DNA of 64,000 nt, from the NCBI GenBank assembly GCA_024138025.1, contig JAMXBD010000063.1, positions 1,922,001 to 1,986,000 on the forward strand. The letters are read 5' to 3'. Below the pieces are notes generated by a model that saw nothing but the letters and a program-made list of their open reading frames with translations, had not been told where the DNA came from and searched no databases. Position 1 is the first letter of the stretch. Each line of letters starts with the position of its first letter. Source of the stretch: Combretum micranthum (taxonomy: Eukaryota; Streptophyta; Magnoliopsida; Myrtales; Combretaceae). Below are positions 11,565 to 22,959 of this stretch, in pieces. The position numbers and the translations under genes were made by a program.

Positions 11565-12770
11565 ATCTCTGGAGATTTATGATCTATTTGATGGCATTAT
11601 TCATCTCGTAGAGGGGTAGACGGTCTACTAGGGACCAAGTGAAAGCATCCTTGAGTTTTTTTAATATACCTATTTTAAATTCTCGAAAAGGAAAAGAGTT
11701 GCTAACTTCTTGCAAAAAAAATGACTCTGAAAAGGATTGGGAGCAGTATTGATATAAGAAGGACCAACCATATATATAGATATGTTACTGTTTCGAACTT
11801 TGTAAATGCATTCAACTCCTTTCGAATTAGCCAACAACTTGCTTTAAAGCTTAGTGTCACCTGTGACAAAAAGGAAGCTAATCCAATTGTTCTAATGATA
11901 GGAAAAAACTTGCTTTCAAAACGCGAATTGTTTATGGCATGCATTTCCATTTCTTTTCTAAAGAATGGCTGCAGATAAAACGTGATGGGCTAATAACCCA
12001 TAAAGTTACCTAAACTTTGCTCAAAAGGGAAAAGGAATAAATACTATAAATCTACCATAGAGGAATTTGAAAATTAAGGGGAAAAAGCAAAAAAGGTTCC
12101 AGACCAAACAGAAAAGATTTTGGGTTCTTGAATGCGTTGCAGTGAAGGTTTTAATTTGAAAGTGTTTAACCGGGATTAACTTTTTGTGTCAAACAAATTT
12201 TTTGTCTTCTGAAAAGTTTTGGATTGGTAAAAATGAAAAGAAAAAAGATTTTCACATGGCAAATGACATGTGCTGTTCAATGATAGGATGGTTTCGACAC
12301 ATAGGATGATGGAGTTAATGGCATAGTGATTGTGCCCTCGAAAAGCTGATCCAGATAGTAAATTGACTCTTAAAAGTTCAAGTAGTTGATTTCTCTTTTG
12401 ACCAATGTTCAGGTGGCATTTGAGTTATTAAGCCAATCGTAATTCATTCGTCAATGTATTCCAGACCACTGAAATTTATGATCATGTCATTATTTCAAAC
12501 GCCAATTTCTTTTAGACAGAAATGCTAGCTAGGAAGGTGGAAGATGGACTGAAATTTTATGGAGCACTCTTATTCAGCCTCACGAAATTGATATTCAATG
12601 GGATGGCAGAACTTGCAATGATGGTTTCGAGGATTCCTGTCTTCTATAAGTAGAGAGATGTTTTGTTCTATCCATTTTGGGTTCTTGGTCTACTTATTTG
12701 CGTACTAAGGGTCCTTTCTCTTTCTGGAATCAGTGATATGGATTTTTCTTACGTACTGCACTTGCTTTTT
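11565..12770 (+). pseudogene. PDR-type ABCG transporter fragment, left arm of inverted duplication
   Basis: Plus-strand fragments of a full-size ABCG (pleiotropic drug resistance) transporter. In order: end of the first nucleotide-binding domain (LEIYDLFDGIIHL, 11570-11610), the linker (FVNAFNSFRISQQLALKLSV, KKEANPIVLM, ELFMACIS, 11785-11950), and the start of the first membrane domain (LIFNGMAELAMMVSRIPVFY, then a stop, then RDVLFYPFW, 12585-12680). In the family these parts are contiguous in one protein of about 1400 residues. The linker and membrane parts are separated by about 530 bp that may be an intron. Stops and frame changes make it a pseudogene. A second, inverted copy of the same region follows at 12775-13432. 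Confidence 0.8.
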
Positions 12771-12774
12771 TATT

Positions 12775-13432
12775 ATCGGCTAGTGTAGTGCGTAACAAAA
12801 TTCCATATTCCGATTCCAGGAAAGAGAGACGGATCCTTTGTATCCCGATTGGTAGAGCAAAAAGCCCAAGTAGGATGGAACAAGAGATCTCTCTGGTTAT
12901 AGAAGACAGGAAGCCTAGAAACTGTCATTGCAAGTTCCGCCATCCCATTGAATATCAATTTTTCAAGCTGAAAAGGTGTGTTTCATAAAATTTCCCTCCA
13001 TCTTCCACCTTCCTAGCTGAAGTTTCTGTCTTAAAGAAAACTGTCATTGTAGATATTGACATGATCATAATTTGAGTGGTCTTGACTCTTGAATACATAG
13101 ATGAACAAATGACGTTTCATGGAAACCACTCTCTGGAAAAGCTTGCCTTTGAACAATTCGCGGTATGAAAGTCAGTTTTTTCGTCACTAGAACAGCCGGA
13201 TGAGCGATTTTATTGTCATGCCGATGTGAAAGGCGTTGAATGCATTGATAAAGTCGAAAATTGTGACATGTTTCTTGTTCCTTTTTTGGAGGTCGCTTCT
13301 TGCAAGCAGTTAGCAACTCCTTTCCATCCTAGGAATTTGAAACCCGTGTATTCAAAAAGCTCAAGGATCATTTCACTTGGTCCTTGGTAGACCATCTGAC
13401 CTCTGGGAGAAGAATAATGTCGTCAAATAGAT
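12775..13432 (-). pseudogene. PDR-type ABCG transporter fragment, right arm of inverted duplication
   Basis: Minus-strand copy of the same part of a PDR/ABCG transporter. From high to low coordinates: [14 protein letters not shown] (13432-13390), [13 protein letters not shown] (13320-13285), pieces matching KAHPAALVT and the ELFKACFSREW block, KTTQIMIMSISTMTVFFKTE (13085-13030), then LIFNGMAELAMTVSRLPVFY and NQRDLLFHPTW (12965-12860), ending GIWNFVTHYT (12800). It is broken by several frameshifts. Unlike the left arm it carries the KTTQIMIMS block with no interruption before the membrane domain, so the two arms are not simple copies of each other's present state. Above 13432 the similarity to the left arm stops. 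Confidence 0.8.
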
Positions 13433-15064
13433 CATAAATCTCCATGTGAATTCTTTTAAGTAAGAAAGCCCTAGTTCTTAAGACCTTTACCCTTAATTCA
13501 ATGTGGCTATAACTCATCTTCTTCCATAAAAAGTTGAACGCACTCAGAGCCAATCATTGATGATGATTTTGTGGTATAATATGATATGTATGGCGAGACA
13601 GGTTTGTCCTTTGGATGGAAGGATGATTTGGGACACTTTGTGCCGATGCTGACTGGCCTAATGGAAAGTCATAATGATGTACATGTACTTTTAGGCATTT
13701 GCCAATATTTTGGAACACAACTAAGTCACTTTTGCTTTTGAATCGAGAGAATCCCCATCAAAGATGCTGGGTATATTGAAGTAGCATTGCTCGGATGCTA
13801 ATAGTCCTTTTTAGATGGCCTTCGCACTAGTGGCTTCCTTTGCAACATTACATTTAATGAAAAAAAAAAAAAAAAAAGTAAAAAGGGCGCGATGCGATTG
13901 TAAAACAACCAAATTACTTTGTATCATTCTCCTTTTGAACACTTGAGTATATATTTTTCTTTACTTATTGTCTTCTGCGGCCTGGTTGGTTCGTTCTTTT
14001 CAGCATCGTTTTGGTGTCAAATAAATACTAAACCGATACAGATATGATACAATGAAAAATCGATAATTTTACTCTTAAAATAACCAAACTGAACCGATAA
14101 TGAACCAATATAGATTCAATACCTGACTGAAACAAACTGACCCCTAATCAATGTCCTTATAGATTTTAGCAAACGTGTTAATTGAATATTTTAATTTTTA
14201 ACACCGTGATAGATTTATAGGTTAAGGTTTCTATTGATCTATAGTTTGAACATATACTAGTTTGACTTTAATATTCGTGACATCTATCAATAAATAATTA
14301 CATTCATTCCTAAATATTGTACTTATCATAATAAAATCAATAACCCCTTTCAATTCACATCAGATTGGTTTCAAAACGAGAAGAGGTTTGCATCACTATG
14401 TTTCACAAAAGTCATTTTTAAGTGTCACCATTTTGATAGTTTTGACTAATTTTTCTCTACTTTTATCATCTCTTAGCTTAACTCACTTATAATATAGTGA
14501 TTCTTCTTTTTAACCATCTGAAATATTGATATATTAAATAAATTTATTTTTAAATATTAATAATATCTTATGTAATTTACCCAAATAATAATTTTTAAGT
14601 TTTAGTTTATATGAATAGTATTAGATGGATGATGTTTGTAAGAGACGTTGCAAGTCATTGATCTCAGCTGAACTCTCATCCTAGGAAAGAAGGAGAAGGA
14701 GCTTCATAAGAAAATTAAATAACTAAATCTTTATACCTAATTTTGAAACATAACATATACACGTTGCGCATTAATGCTGTTATAAATTTAAATTATCTGT
14801 TTATTATAAAATCGATCGTTTAATCCACCAGGAGGACATAGTAATCAACTATACTAAGATTTTCTTATCTATCGAGTATCGACAACACAATGGTTGTTAT
14901 GAAACTTTTTTTCCTTTTGAGATTTTTCGATGACACAACGAACTAGCACTTTTAGCATTTAATTTCATCTAACCTAAATTGTCACTTTAGTAAATTAAAA
15001 AGTAGAAAAGCAACCGATAAAGATCCGTTGGAACAGTAACTTAGTTTGAATTAAAGATAGATAG

Positions 15065-15097
<33 letters not shown>

Positions 15098-15439
15098 CAT
15101 CTTAGGTCAGTTTCAACAAATTAAATTTATATGTTAAGATTAGTATCACAATCAACTGATCTAAAAATTAAGTTTATAAATATGATGTGAATATTCATTG
15201 ACTAAAGAAGATACAATTATAATTGGCTATACAATAATTTTATAGATGGAGCTAACTAGGCAAGTATTATCTACAGAGGTAGTATTCTATAAACCAACTT
15301 TAATGCTAAGGAATTATCTAAGGTCCTTAACTTGCCTTGTCATCGCTTCAAGGAACTCTGCATCTTAAAAAATTCTTCATTTTATTCCTAAGGATCTCTA
15401 AAAGGTTCTTTTCACATTTTTTTTAATATTTTTGTAGGT
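13433..15439. other. AT-rich intergenic DNA with poly(A) and (AT)n tracts
   Basis: No gene is supported. Contents: a 17-base A-run at 13860-13877, a stretch at 13990-14150 with repeated AACCGAT/AACCAAT words that may be the worn end of another hAT-like element, and an (AT)n microsatellite at 15065-15090. Confidence 0.4.
15065..15090. repeat. (AT)n microsatellite
   Basis: Thirteen uninterrupted AT units. Confidence 0.95.
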
Positions 15440-15925
15440 CCCACTATGATTACTTCTACCAATATGTTCATTTTTTTGCTTCTTGATCCCAAAACTATGA
15501 AGGTCCATGAACTATATGGAAACAAGATTGTAGCACTTCGAAAGTTCGTTCAACATCATTCCTATATCCTTCTTGGTTCCTAACAAATAATTGCCCCTTT
15601 GGACTACACGAATAAGATATAGATTTAATAAATGTTGACCATTATAGATAATATCATTCTTGAGATAATATCCACTATTATAATTCTTACCATGAACGGT
15701 GTAGTTGATTGATAGTGCTAGTCCCTCTAAGACATCATCAAATAGAGGGGAACGCTCTAATACATTAATATCTAGCCTGGGACACCAAAAAATGCATGCC
15801 ATATCTAAGTATCATATGAAGCAATAGCTTCTAACATAATTATTGGATAACCATGACCATCTCGAGAATACATACCACGCCATGCACTTGGACAATTCTT
15901 CCACTCCCAATGCATACAATCAATG

Positions 15926-15933
15926 CTCTCCAG
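15926..15933. repeat. 8-bp target duplication, left copy (CTCTCCAG)
   Basis: CTCTCCAG at 15926-15933 and CTCCCCAG at 17749-17756 flank the hAT element; seven of eight bases match. Both lie in the transposase codons for LGS. Confidence 0.85.
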
Positions 15934-17748
15934 TAGCGTTGCAAACGAGCCGAGCCGAGCCGAGCCGAGCCGAGCCGAGCCGAGCCGGACCGAGCAGAGC
16001 TTTTAAATGCTCGAGCTCGGTCGTTTAAAATTTGACGAGCTCGAGCCAAGCCAAGCTTTTACCGAGCTTTAAAATGATAGGCTCGAGCCCGAGCTCGATA
16101 AGACAATGCAAGCCCGAGCTCGGCTCGTTTAGGCTCGTTAAGTTAAACGAGCCCAAACTCGAGCTCAAGCTCAAGCTCATTTTGCTAAACGAGCCTAGAT
16201 TAAGCTCGTTTAGCTTAAATGAGCCTTAAACAAGCTTAAGCTGGAGCTCAAGCTCATTTATGTTGGCACCTCATCTTCCAATCTCACCCAATTTATTGGG
16301 ATAATAATAAAACAGGGATTTAACACGAAAAAAACTATCATTTAAAGCAGAAAAGCTGCCTATATATATATATATATATATATTAGGGGCTAAAATAAAA
16401 ATTTTGTTCTATCCGCAGTCCCCTCAGTTTTCTTAGTCCGATTCACCCCGGTTAAAGAAGGAAAGTGTATGCAATTCGGATCCGAATTAGAAGAAACTCT
16501 TTACTCAAGATTCTAAAAATTATTGAAGTTGAGACCACAACGAAAGATTAGAACACATCTCGAATCTCAAAAAAATGAGTTTGACGGGAGAGAGACATCT
16601 CATGTTGAATCGACTATAAAAGCCATCATCAGATTCCACATGTTCTTATTTCTTTCTCTGTAAGAAATGGATAAGCCTAATTTGGCTTCCTGATGGTTGC
16701 CGTTTTGTTTTTAACTGAATCTATAAAGCTAAATGTCTCCTGAATACCTTAATTCCTTCCATGGGGATCCTATCAAAGAGATCCAGCTTTCAATTGACTT
16801 TATGAAGCCATCCCGCAGGGTTACATTGAAACAAAACAAAAAAAAAACTAGCTTTTCATTATAACACAAAGATATATAAATAAAATCCCACAAAATCTTC
16901 TCCACTAAAAATCCAAGTAAAGTACTGAAAAATCAAATCTGGCATTTGAAAGTTGGCAACTTGATAAGGAGTTGAGGACCCAGTAGATGAATAACAATGG
17001 CCAGCAGCTTGAACAGACGCTTGGATGAACGAGGAGTCGGCGACTACGTAGATCGTGGTGATCACATACTAATAGAATGGTGAGCTAATGACTAGTGAAA
17101 CCATTGTGATTTGGGAACTAGGGTTTTTGTTTTGAGTGAATGAGAAAGGGGTTTTTTTTCCGATGAAAGTACATTATAAGTCTATGACTGTGAGTGTGAT
17201 TTTTTATGAATTTATTGACTTCTGTTTTCCTTTTTTTTTTTTTTTTACTTTAGGTTTTGAAATTATTTTGAAAAGCTTTTTACCTTTTTTTTTTTTAATT
17301 TTTAAGTTATTGATGCCGAGAAGAGAACTTTCAAGTTTCATTAAAGTTTAATGATTAAACCAACTGTGAAAACTGAAGTCTCCATGTTCAGGTTCATTTT
17401 ATATTTTACTAAAATATATTCTTTTATAATATTTAAAAATACAATCTAGTATAATATATTAAATTACATATAATATTAAATATAATATATATAAAATAAC
17501 ATTATAAATATATACCGAGCTTGCCATCCTATTATCGAGCTCGTTATCGAGCTTGGCTCACGAGCCTATTATCGGGCTCTAAACGAGCTTGTTCGCGAGT
17601 CAGCTCGCAAGCTTAAACTAAAACTCGAGCTCGGCTCGTTTAGTTAAACGAGCTTCACTTTAAGCTCAAGCTCGGCTCGTTTAATAATCGACTCGAGCCG
17701 AGTCGAGCTCAGGTAGCTCGCGAGTAGCTCGGCTCGCTTGCAGCCCTA
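15934..17748. mobile_element. Non-autonomous hAT element with CGAGC subterminal repeats
   Basis: 1815-bp insertion. Left end TAGCGTTGCAAACGAGCC; right end, reversed, TAGGGCTGCAAGCGAGCC; about 18 of the first 21 positions match. It is flanked by an 8-bp duplication, the hAT hallmark. Both ends (15946-16255 and 17515-17745) are packed with CGAGC/GAGCTCGAGC words, which are probably transposase binding repeats as in other hAT elements; that function is an inference. No transposase is encoded. The middle part (16260-17500) holds GC-richer segments (16400-17140) unlike its AT-rich flanks, possibly captured host DNA. On the minus strand an AAAACCCTAG box at about 17115-17130 lies just upstream of short open frames. 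The source gene was not recognised. Confidence 0.85.
15946..16000. repeat. (CGAGC)n pentamer array
   Basis: Eight perfect CGAGC pentamers from 15946 to 15985, followed by variants CGGAC, CGAGC and AGAGC. This is the outermost part of the left end of the hAT element. Confidence 0.92.
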
Positions 17749-17756
17749 CTCCCCAG
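17749..17756. repeat. 8-bp target duplication, right copy (CTCCCCAG)
   Basis: Pairs with 15926-15933 with one mismatch. The right copy keeps the glycine codon expected in the Harbinger transposase (LGSID), so it is the less changed copy. Confidence 0.85.
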
Positions 17757-18749
17757 CATATCAGGAAATCCTCATTGTTCAGCAATAGTAAGTAAGCACT
17801 AAAATCAGTAGGATTAGGCCTCCATAAATACTTATCACCAAAACAACTAATGAAACCTTCAACAAATTGCTTTACACATTGAATTATTGTGCCTTCAGCC
17901 ATCCGTAAGTCATCATCTAAAGTATTTCCTGCTACTCCATATGCCAATATCCAAATAGTTGCAATGCACTTTTGTAGTAGTGAAACATTAAGTTTACCTA
18001 CAGCATCCCTCTTTTATATAAAAAAGGAAGAGTAATCCTTTAATGCTTCTACGATGTGAGGGAATATTGATTTCCTCATTTGGAATCTTCATCGAAATTG
18101 TTCAACCATATATCAGGTTGTCTGTGAAATAGTCATTAAATAAACGATTATGACCTTAAAGATGACCTCTGTCTATGTAATTTCTCCTATGCCTTTTCGT
18201 AGAGGAACTCTTGCATATCTCTAGAAGTATTTGATATAAGGAATTCATTAGTTGTGCCCGCATCAGCTTTGATTGGATTAATTCTTCAACTTTTGTTTTT
18301 TTAGCATTTTTTGTTAGCTTGGAATCATAATCGGAGCTACTGTTGACATGATAATTAGAGAAGTGAAGAATAGCTTAGCTATGAATGGAAATGGGATAAA
18401 TGAAAGTGAATGATGAAAATGTGTTTGATTGCCTACATTTATACAACTTCAGTGACTTCTTGATAACAGCTAATTTGCAACGGCTACTTTTAAAAGTCGA
18501 TTTGATAGTTACTTTAAAACGGCTATTTTTTAAACTTTGAATAGGTTGATGGCTAGTTTTTGAAACATAATTTTATTATAACAAATAATTTCATTAGTGG
18601 AATCTTACAATAACATTTCATTACTAGAAAGTTGTGCAATAATTAGTTGAGAATACAACTTACAATTCTTTTTTTTTTCATAATTTCCTTACGCATTTCT
18701 TCTATCCATTGCCTTTATACTTCATCCATTGACGATGTATCGACGAACA

Positions 18750-19848
18750 TTATTGATCTTTGCCATTCCAACTGCTTCTAACGTTCCTTTTTTTATTAAT
18801 TTCATTAAATTTACGTATGATCTCAGCTCTTTCACTATCGGCACTATTTAGGTGTTGTAACTTCTTAAACACTTTTGTCATTCCTTCATTACCAACTACC
18901 TTTTCTTTTCCCTTCTTTTTAGCCGTCATTCTACCTAATTGACGAATAAGTGGTTCATTTACCTCATCATCTAGCATTATATCGTTATTTGAGGATGAAC
19001 TAGTATAAGCTCCACATTTACTCATCTTAGTTTGCTTGCTTTGACTTTTTTCAGCATTACTAATTTGAGATCTCCATTTCGGTTCGTTATGTAGCATTAC
19101 CCAACAATGCTCGATAATGCATTGTTTTTTTTTTTTTTTCATTCTGTTTAAATAGATCATGAGCACCCTTTATGTAATCATGCTCATTTTTTCACTTTGC
19201 ACTCGCCGTCTTATTTAGTCGTAGTAAGTTCAAATTTCATGACATCCCTAAATTTTTCTATGGATTTTTCTCCTGCTTATAAGATGCTCGTTTCTTAAAA
19301 CTTTGATGGACTCATTGTTAGAAAGTCTGCAAAGGTTGATTGTTTCCAACTATTGGGTCTTTACGAACTCCTAATCATGTGTGAATAAGAAGTTTATCAT
19401 CATGTTGCTTCCACTTTTTCCTACGACTTTGACGTCCTTCATTTTCATTATTATCGTCATCTTCTAAATTTAGTTGTGTAGAATATTGTGGATATCATGA
19501 GCTTATACTAACGGGTGTTTGGGGTGATTGATCTAATATCGGTTGTGAAGGATTTGTTCCATGTGAAGTGTGTTGTGACATATTTTCGCGTATAAAGTGA
19601 GGAACATATTGAAAATACGGTGGTATCATAGTTGTTGGGTTTTGGTTGAAATTACACATGGTTGACTGAAATTTTGTGGGTTTTGGTTCGTGATTAAAAA
19701 ATTTGAAGAACATGGAAAATTTGGAAGACCTTGAAAAAATGCACTATTGGAAAATAAGAGTTGCTTTGTGAATTTAGAGTCATTTGGCAATATTGTGTGC
19801 TTTGTGATATTCAACATATGGTAAATTTTGAGAGTTGTTGGGATCCAT
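18750..19848 (-). pseudogene. PIF/Harbinger ORF1, Myb/SANT-like and NAM-associated domain protein
   Basis: Minus-strand partner gene of the Harbinger transposase. It starts ATG at 19848 (MDPNNSQNLPYVEY) and has a Q/N/P-rich N-terminus. A trihelix/Myb-like part follows (RRKKWKQHDDKLLIHT, then a stop, then LGVRKDPIVGNNQPLQTF). The NAM-associated C-terminal region is open at 18750-19166 (EHCWVMLHNEPKW, then RQLGRMTAKKKGKEK, and EIIRKFNEINKKR). In the family ORF1 proteins bind DNA and partner the transposase for nuclear import and excision. Several stops break the first half. The location about 400 bp upstream of the transposase in the same orientation fits a Harbinger element. Confidence 0.8.
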
Positions 19849-20736
19849 ATGTTATCTCAATTTGATACTAGGAGAGATTTTTACAGAAGCATAAAATGTA
19901 GTAAAAATATGGTGTGAAAAAATATATTTTTTTTCACCTATTTATATAGATTGAAGGGGGGAAAAAATTCAAATGACATTTACAATTTGAGAACGGTAAA
20001 AATACAGAACGGCCATCATCTAAATTTTCTGAAACGAAAAAACAGTCATTGCCTTTTTCGTTTTCTTCCCATTGTAAAATGTATATTTTTTTTGCCCAAT
20101 TTCTTCTGCAAATTTCTAGTCAAACGTGTTTCAGCATATTAAAATATTTCAACAAAATATGAAGGTTCGTATCCTTATAAGAGCAACCGAAAAAAGTGAA
20201 GCACCTCACTTTAACGTTGAAGAAACTCCTCAACCGCCCTTTCACAATTGAAAGTTACGCTAAGGAAGCATATAACCACGTTTTCTTTATTCGACGACAT
20301 TGTGATGAGAAATAGAGGAGTTCTTTTGTTCTAACTTATTTGCACATTATCAAGACATTATGGCCCGGAAAACATAAAAGAAAAAGAAATATATATATAT
20401 ATATATATATATCTCTCTCTCTCGAAAGATTGATTGAGCTTATTTGTTATTATATTTAAAATATGTCATATTCGTATAAGTCATTGTAAGCACATTATTT
20501 TAAGGTTAAAAAGTTGAAGGAGCTAGATTAGATTTAGAGTGTTAGTGCTGATCATTGACCACATCTATCATACAACTATTTCCCAGTGAGAGGAGCTTTA
20601 CAATTTTTCACATACCAAATAATAAATTTCATCAAACTAGGATCTAACAACTGACGCAATTAATAAGTTTGCATTGGGATTATCTCATTTTGCCGCTTTT
20701 GGACTTAAAAATGGTCTTAGGATTCTCGTTATAGTA
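19849..20736. other. AT-rich DNA, probable 5' flank of the Harbinger element
   Basis: No gene. It holds an (AT)n(CT)n microsatellite at 20388-20424. The Harbinger left boundary should lie in this stretch, but no terminal inverted repeat with a 3-bp duplication could be identified by eye. Confidence 0.4.
20388..20424. repeat. (AT)n(CT)n compound microsatellite
   Basis: About twelve AT units directly followed by six CT units. Confidence 0.93.
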
Positions 20737-20744
20737 CGTTTACT
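20737..20744. repeat. 8-bp target duplication CGTTTACT, left copy
   Basis: Identical to 21605-21612 on the other side of the hAT element. Confidence 0.92.
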
Positions 20745-21604
20745 TAGACATCATCATGGGTCGGTTTCCGAACAAACCGACCTGACCCGTCACCGGCGGT
20801 TCCTAAACCGGGAACCGGCCCGGCAATGGCGGGTCTGAACCGGTAAAGGACCCGTCAGTTCTGACGGGTCATTACGATTCCATTCCTAAAACCGCATGAC
20901 CCGGCAGTTTTGGAACCGTCGATTCAAGAACCGGCAGAACCGGCGGTTCTACACCATAAAAATTATTAAAAAAAAGTAAGAAAAAAATAAAAGAAAATTA
21001 TAAAAAATTGTAATTGTAAAATAAATATTTAAAACTATTTTTTCATAAATAATAAAAATTTTATTTCCTATTCACAATATTTAATGTGTTATTATTAACA
21101 ACATAAGTAATAATTACATTTGAAATCATATATTGTTAAATTTATGTAGACTTCTAATCAAAGTAGACTTTCTTTCTTAACAATGTGTGATTCATTTTTT
21201 GTTATTGAGAATTATTTATATCTTTGAATATTTTATAGTGTCACATTGCTAATATAACTATTAAAAAAGTGCAAGTGATTGTATATAAATAAATACATAA
21301 TTATAAAATTTCTTTTAACTAATGCCATGAACAATTATTGTTAGGCTCAATGTTATTTCAAGTTAAAAATTTATTTTGTATTTTTTCTTAGTTAAATTAA
21401 GTAAATTATTTAATTGATTTTTGATTTTTTTTCATGGTTCCTGGTTCCTCTAGAACTGCAACCGAACCGTGAGAACCGGCGGTTCCTAAGAACCGAGGAC
21501 CGGACCGGCTCCCACGGGTCCGGTTCTGGTTCCACCATTTTTGGAACCGAAAACCGGCGGTTCGGGTCCGGTTCCAGACCTGAACCGAACCGTGACGATG
21601 TCTA
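20745..21604. mobile_element. Non-autonomous hAT element with ACCGG/GGTTC subterminal repeats
   Basis: 860-bp insertion flanked by a perfect 8-bp duplication CGTTTACT. Termini: left TAGACATCATCATGGGTCGG; right, reversed, TAGACATCGTCACGGTTCGG. Subterminal parts (20758-20955 and 21436-21592) are GC-rich and full of ACCGG, AACCG, GGTTC and CCCGT words in both orientations. The centre (20960-21430) is AT-rich and has no coding capacity. It is a typical short hAT derivative that would depend on a transposase from elsewhere. Its ends differ from those of the elements at 15934 and 22722, so it belongs to another subfamily. Confidence 0.9.
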
Positions 21605-21612
21605 CGTTTACT
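21605..21612. repeat. 8-bp target duplication CGTTTACT, right copy
   Basis: Exact match to 20737-20744. Confidence 0.92.
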
Positions 21613-22713
21613 TGTTAAAATACATTGGTATATATCTAGGACAACGCATGGTTACTAAACATTAGAAACAACATAAGTTTCAAGTTAGCTTCAAATAAAT
21701 GGAAGCAGGATGCGAAGCTCATTACCCTCTACTTCATCTTTTATAAAACCAACCTGAGTTTGAAGAGATATTTGATACCTTTACTGTATGTTATTGGTAA
21801 AAGATACTGCAACTCAAATTTTACTTAATTAATTATCTAATAGACCTTGAGAGATAACATCATAATTAATCCATATTATTTTACTTTTTGTGATGATCCT
21901 AGTACTTCCAATCCACTATCAATACTTATCCAACCTATTTAAACATTGTAAAATGTTTAACACAATGAGTAAATCGTGGCTATAAGATATATATTAATCC
22001 TAGATATACCTATAAAGTCTGTTACAAAAAAAGGTGTTAACATCACGAACAACTAACTAATGATTTATACAGAGTTTTCTTGCAACTTATGATTCATTAA
22101 TTCCTACATTTTATGGTCATCAATCAAATCCTTCTTAGTCCATATTGTTCTTTGCAAAGTGCCTTACTAGGGTTATTGTTAGGAATTTTAGAATATTGTC
22201 TTTTTTCAATGGTATCTTTTGGGGGACTACTCATATCCATTAGTTTTGTTTTTTCATAATAAACACAAAACTATCCCAAAAATGCAAAAATACATAAATT
22301 TTAATTCCTTGTCTTTGTTGGGCCTAATCAGATTCAAAATCTATCAATAGTAAACACAAGCTAAATTATCTCGTTATCTTCTTGAACTTCCAATTTGGTC
22401 AAAATTTCATGCAGTAGAAGAGGTGGCAAATGGATTTATGGGAAAGGGGAAAGAAATTAACTAGTGACAATATTGTAATTTTTGGCAATTTTGAAATTTT
22501 GCGTTTCAGGACCTTAGCTCAATAAAAAACGGGTCAAAGGGACAAAATGGTCTTCATCATAGATTGATTGTCAGGAAAAATTAAAATTTATAACATAATC
22601 ATGCTTGATTGAGCAACCCAAGCCTAATCAAGCAAAATCAAACCAAATACGAGTCTTCAAATCACAACTATTTCAGGCCTAACTTGAACCTTCAGTCAAG
22701 TTTGAGCATAGCC
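21613..22713. other. AT-rich spacer between two hAT elements
   Basis: No gene or repeat structure recognised in these 1.1 kb. Confidence 0.4.
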
Positions 22714-22721
22714 CCTACTGT
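22714..22721. repeat. 8-bp target duplication CCTACTGT, left copy
   Basis: Matches CCTACTAT at 30984-30991 in seven of eight bases. Confidence 0.8.
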
Positions 22722-22959
22722 TAGGGTTGGGCAAAAAAACCGATCGAACCGTGAACCGAGCCGAACCAAACCGAAAAATTTGCTTTTTTTCATTTCGGTT
22801 CAGTTCACGGTTCGGTTCGAAGGTAGAGGTTCAGTTCGCGGTTCGGTTGGCAATTTCGAACCGAACCAAACCGTCTTACCAATTAAAAAAAAAAAATTCT
22901 CTTCACTGCCTAAAGTAAAGGCAGTCGACCCAGCCCCAAGAAATAGGTTTAGCATTTAG

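Larger units (their letters stand above)
15440..18360 (-). pseudogene. PIF/Harbinger transposase (HARBI1/DDE_Tnp_4), split by a hAT insertion
   Basis: Minus-strand transposase of the PIF/Harbinger superfamily. The N-terminal part (18360-17757) reads RLFNDYFTDN, ALKDYSS, LLQKCIATIWILAYGVAGNT, GTIIQCVKQFVEGFISCFG and RPNPTDF. The C-terminal part (15925-15490) reads SIDCMHWEWKNCPSAWRG, SYDT-stop-IWHAFFGVPG, INVLERSPLFDDVLEG and, in another frame, NDVERTFEVLQ. The aspartates in SIDC and DINVL and the glutamate in DVER fit the conserved DDE catalytic positions of the family. Between the parts lies a 1.8-kb hAT insertion (15934-17748) with its target duplication; without it, frame and motif (MLGSIDC) are continuous. 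Other damage: an in-frame stop for W, at least two frameshifts, and a stop near the end. Together with ORF1 at 18750-19848 this was once a two-gene Harbinger element. Its terminal inverted repeats were not found. Confidence 0.88.

Noticed and set aside
15840..16049. RLGSARLGSARLG-type repeat protein
   Set aside because: Translation of the CGAGC pentamer array in the hAT end.
22609..22959. 116-codon frame at the left hAT end
   Set aside because: Produced by the GAACCG subterminal repeats; not a conserved protein.
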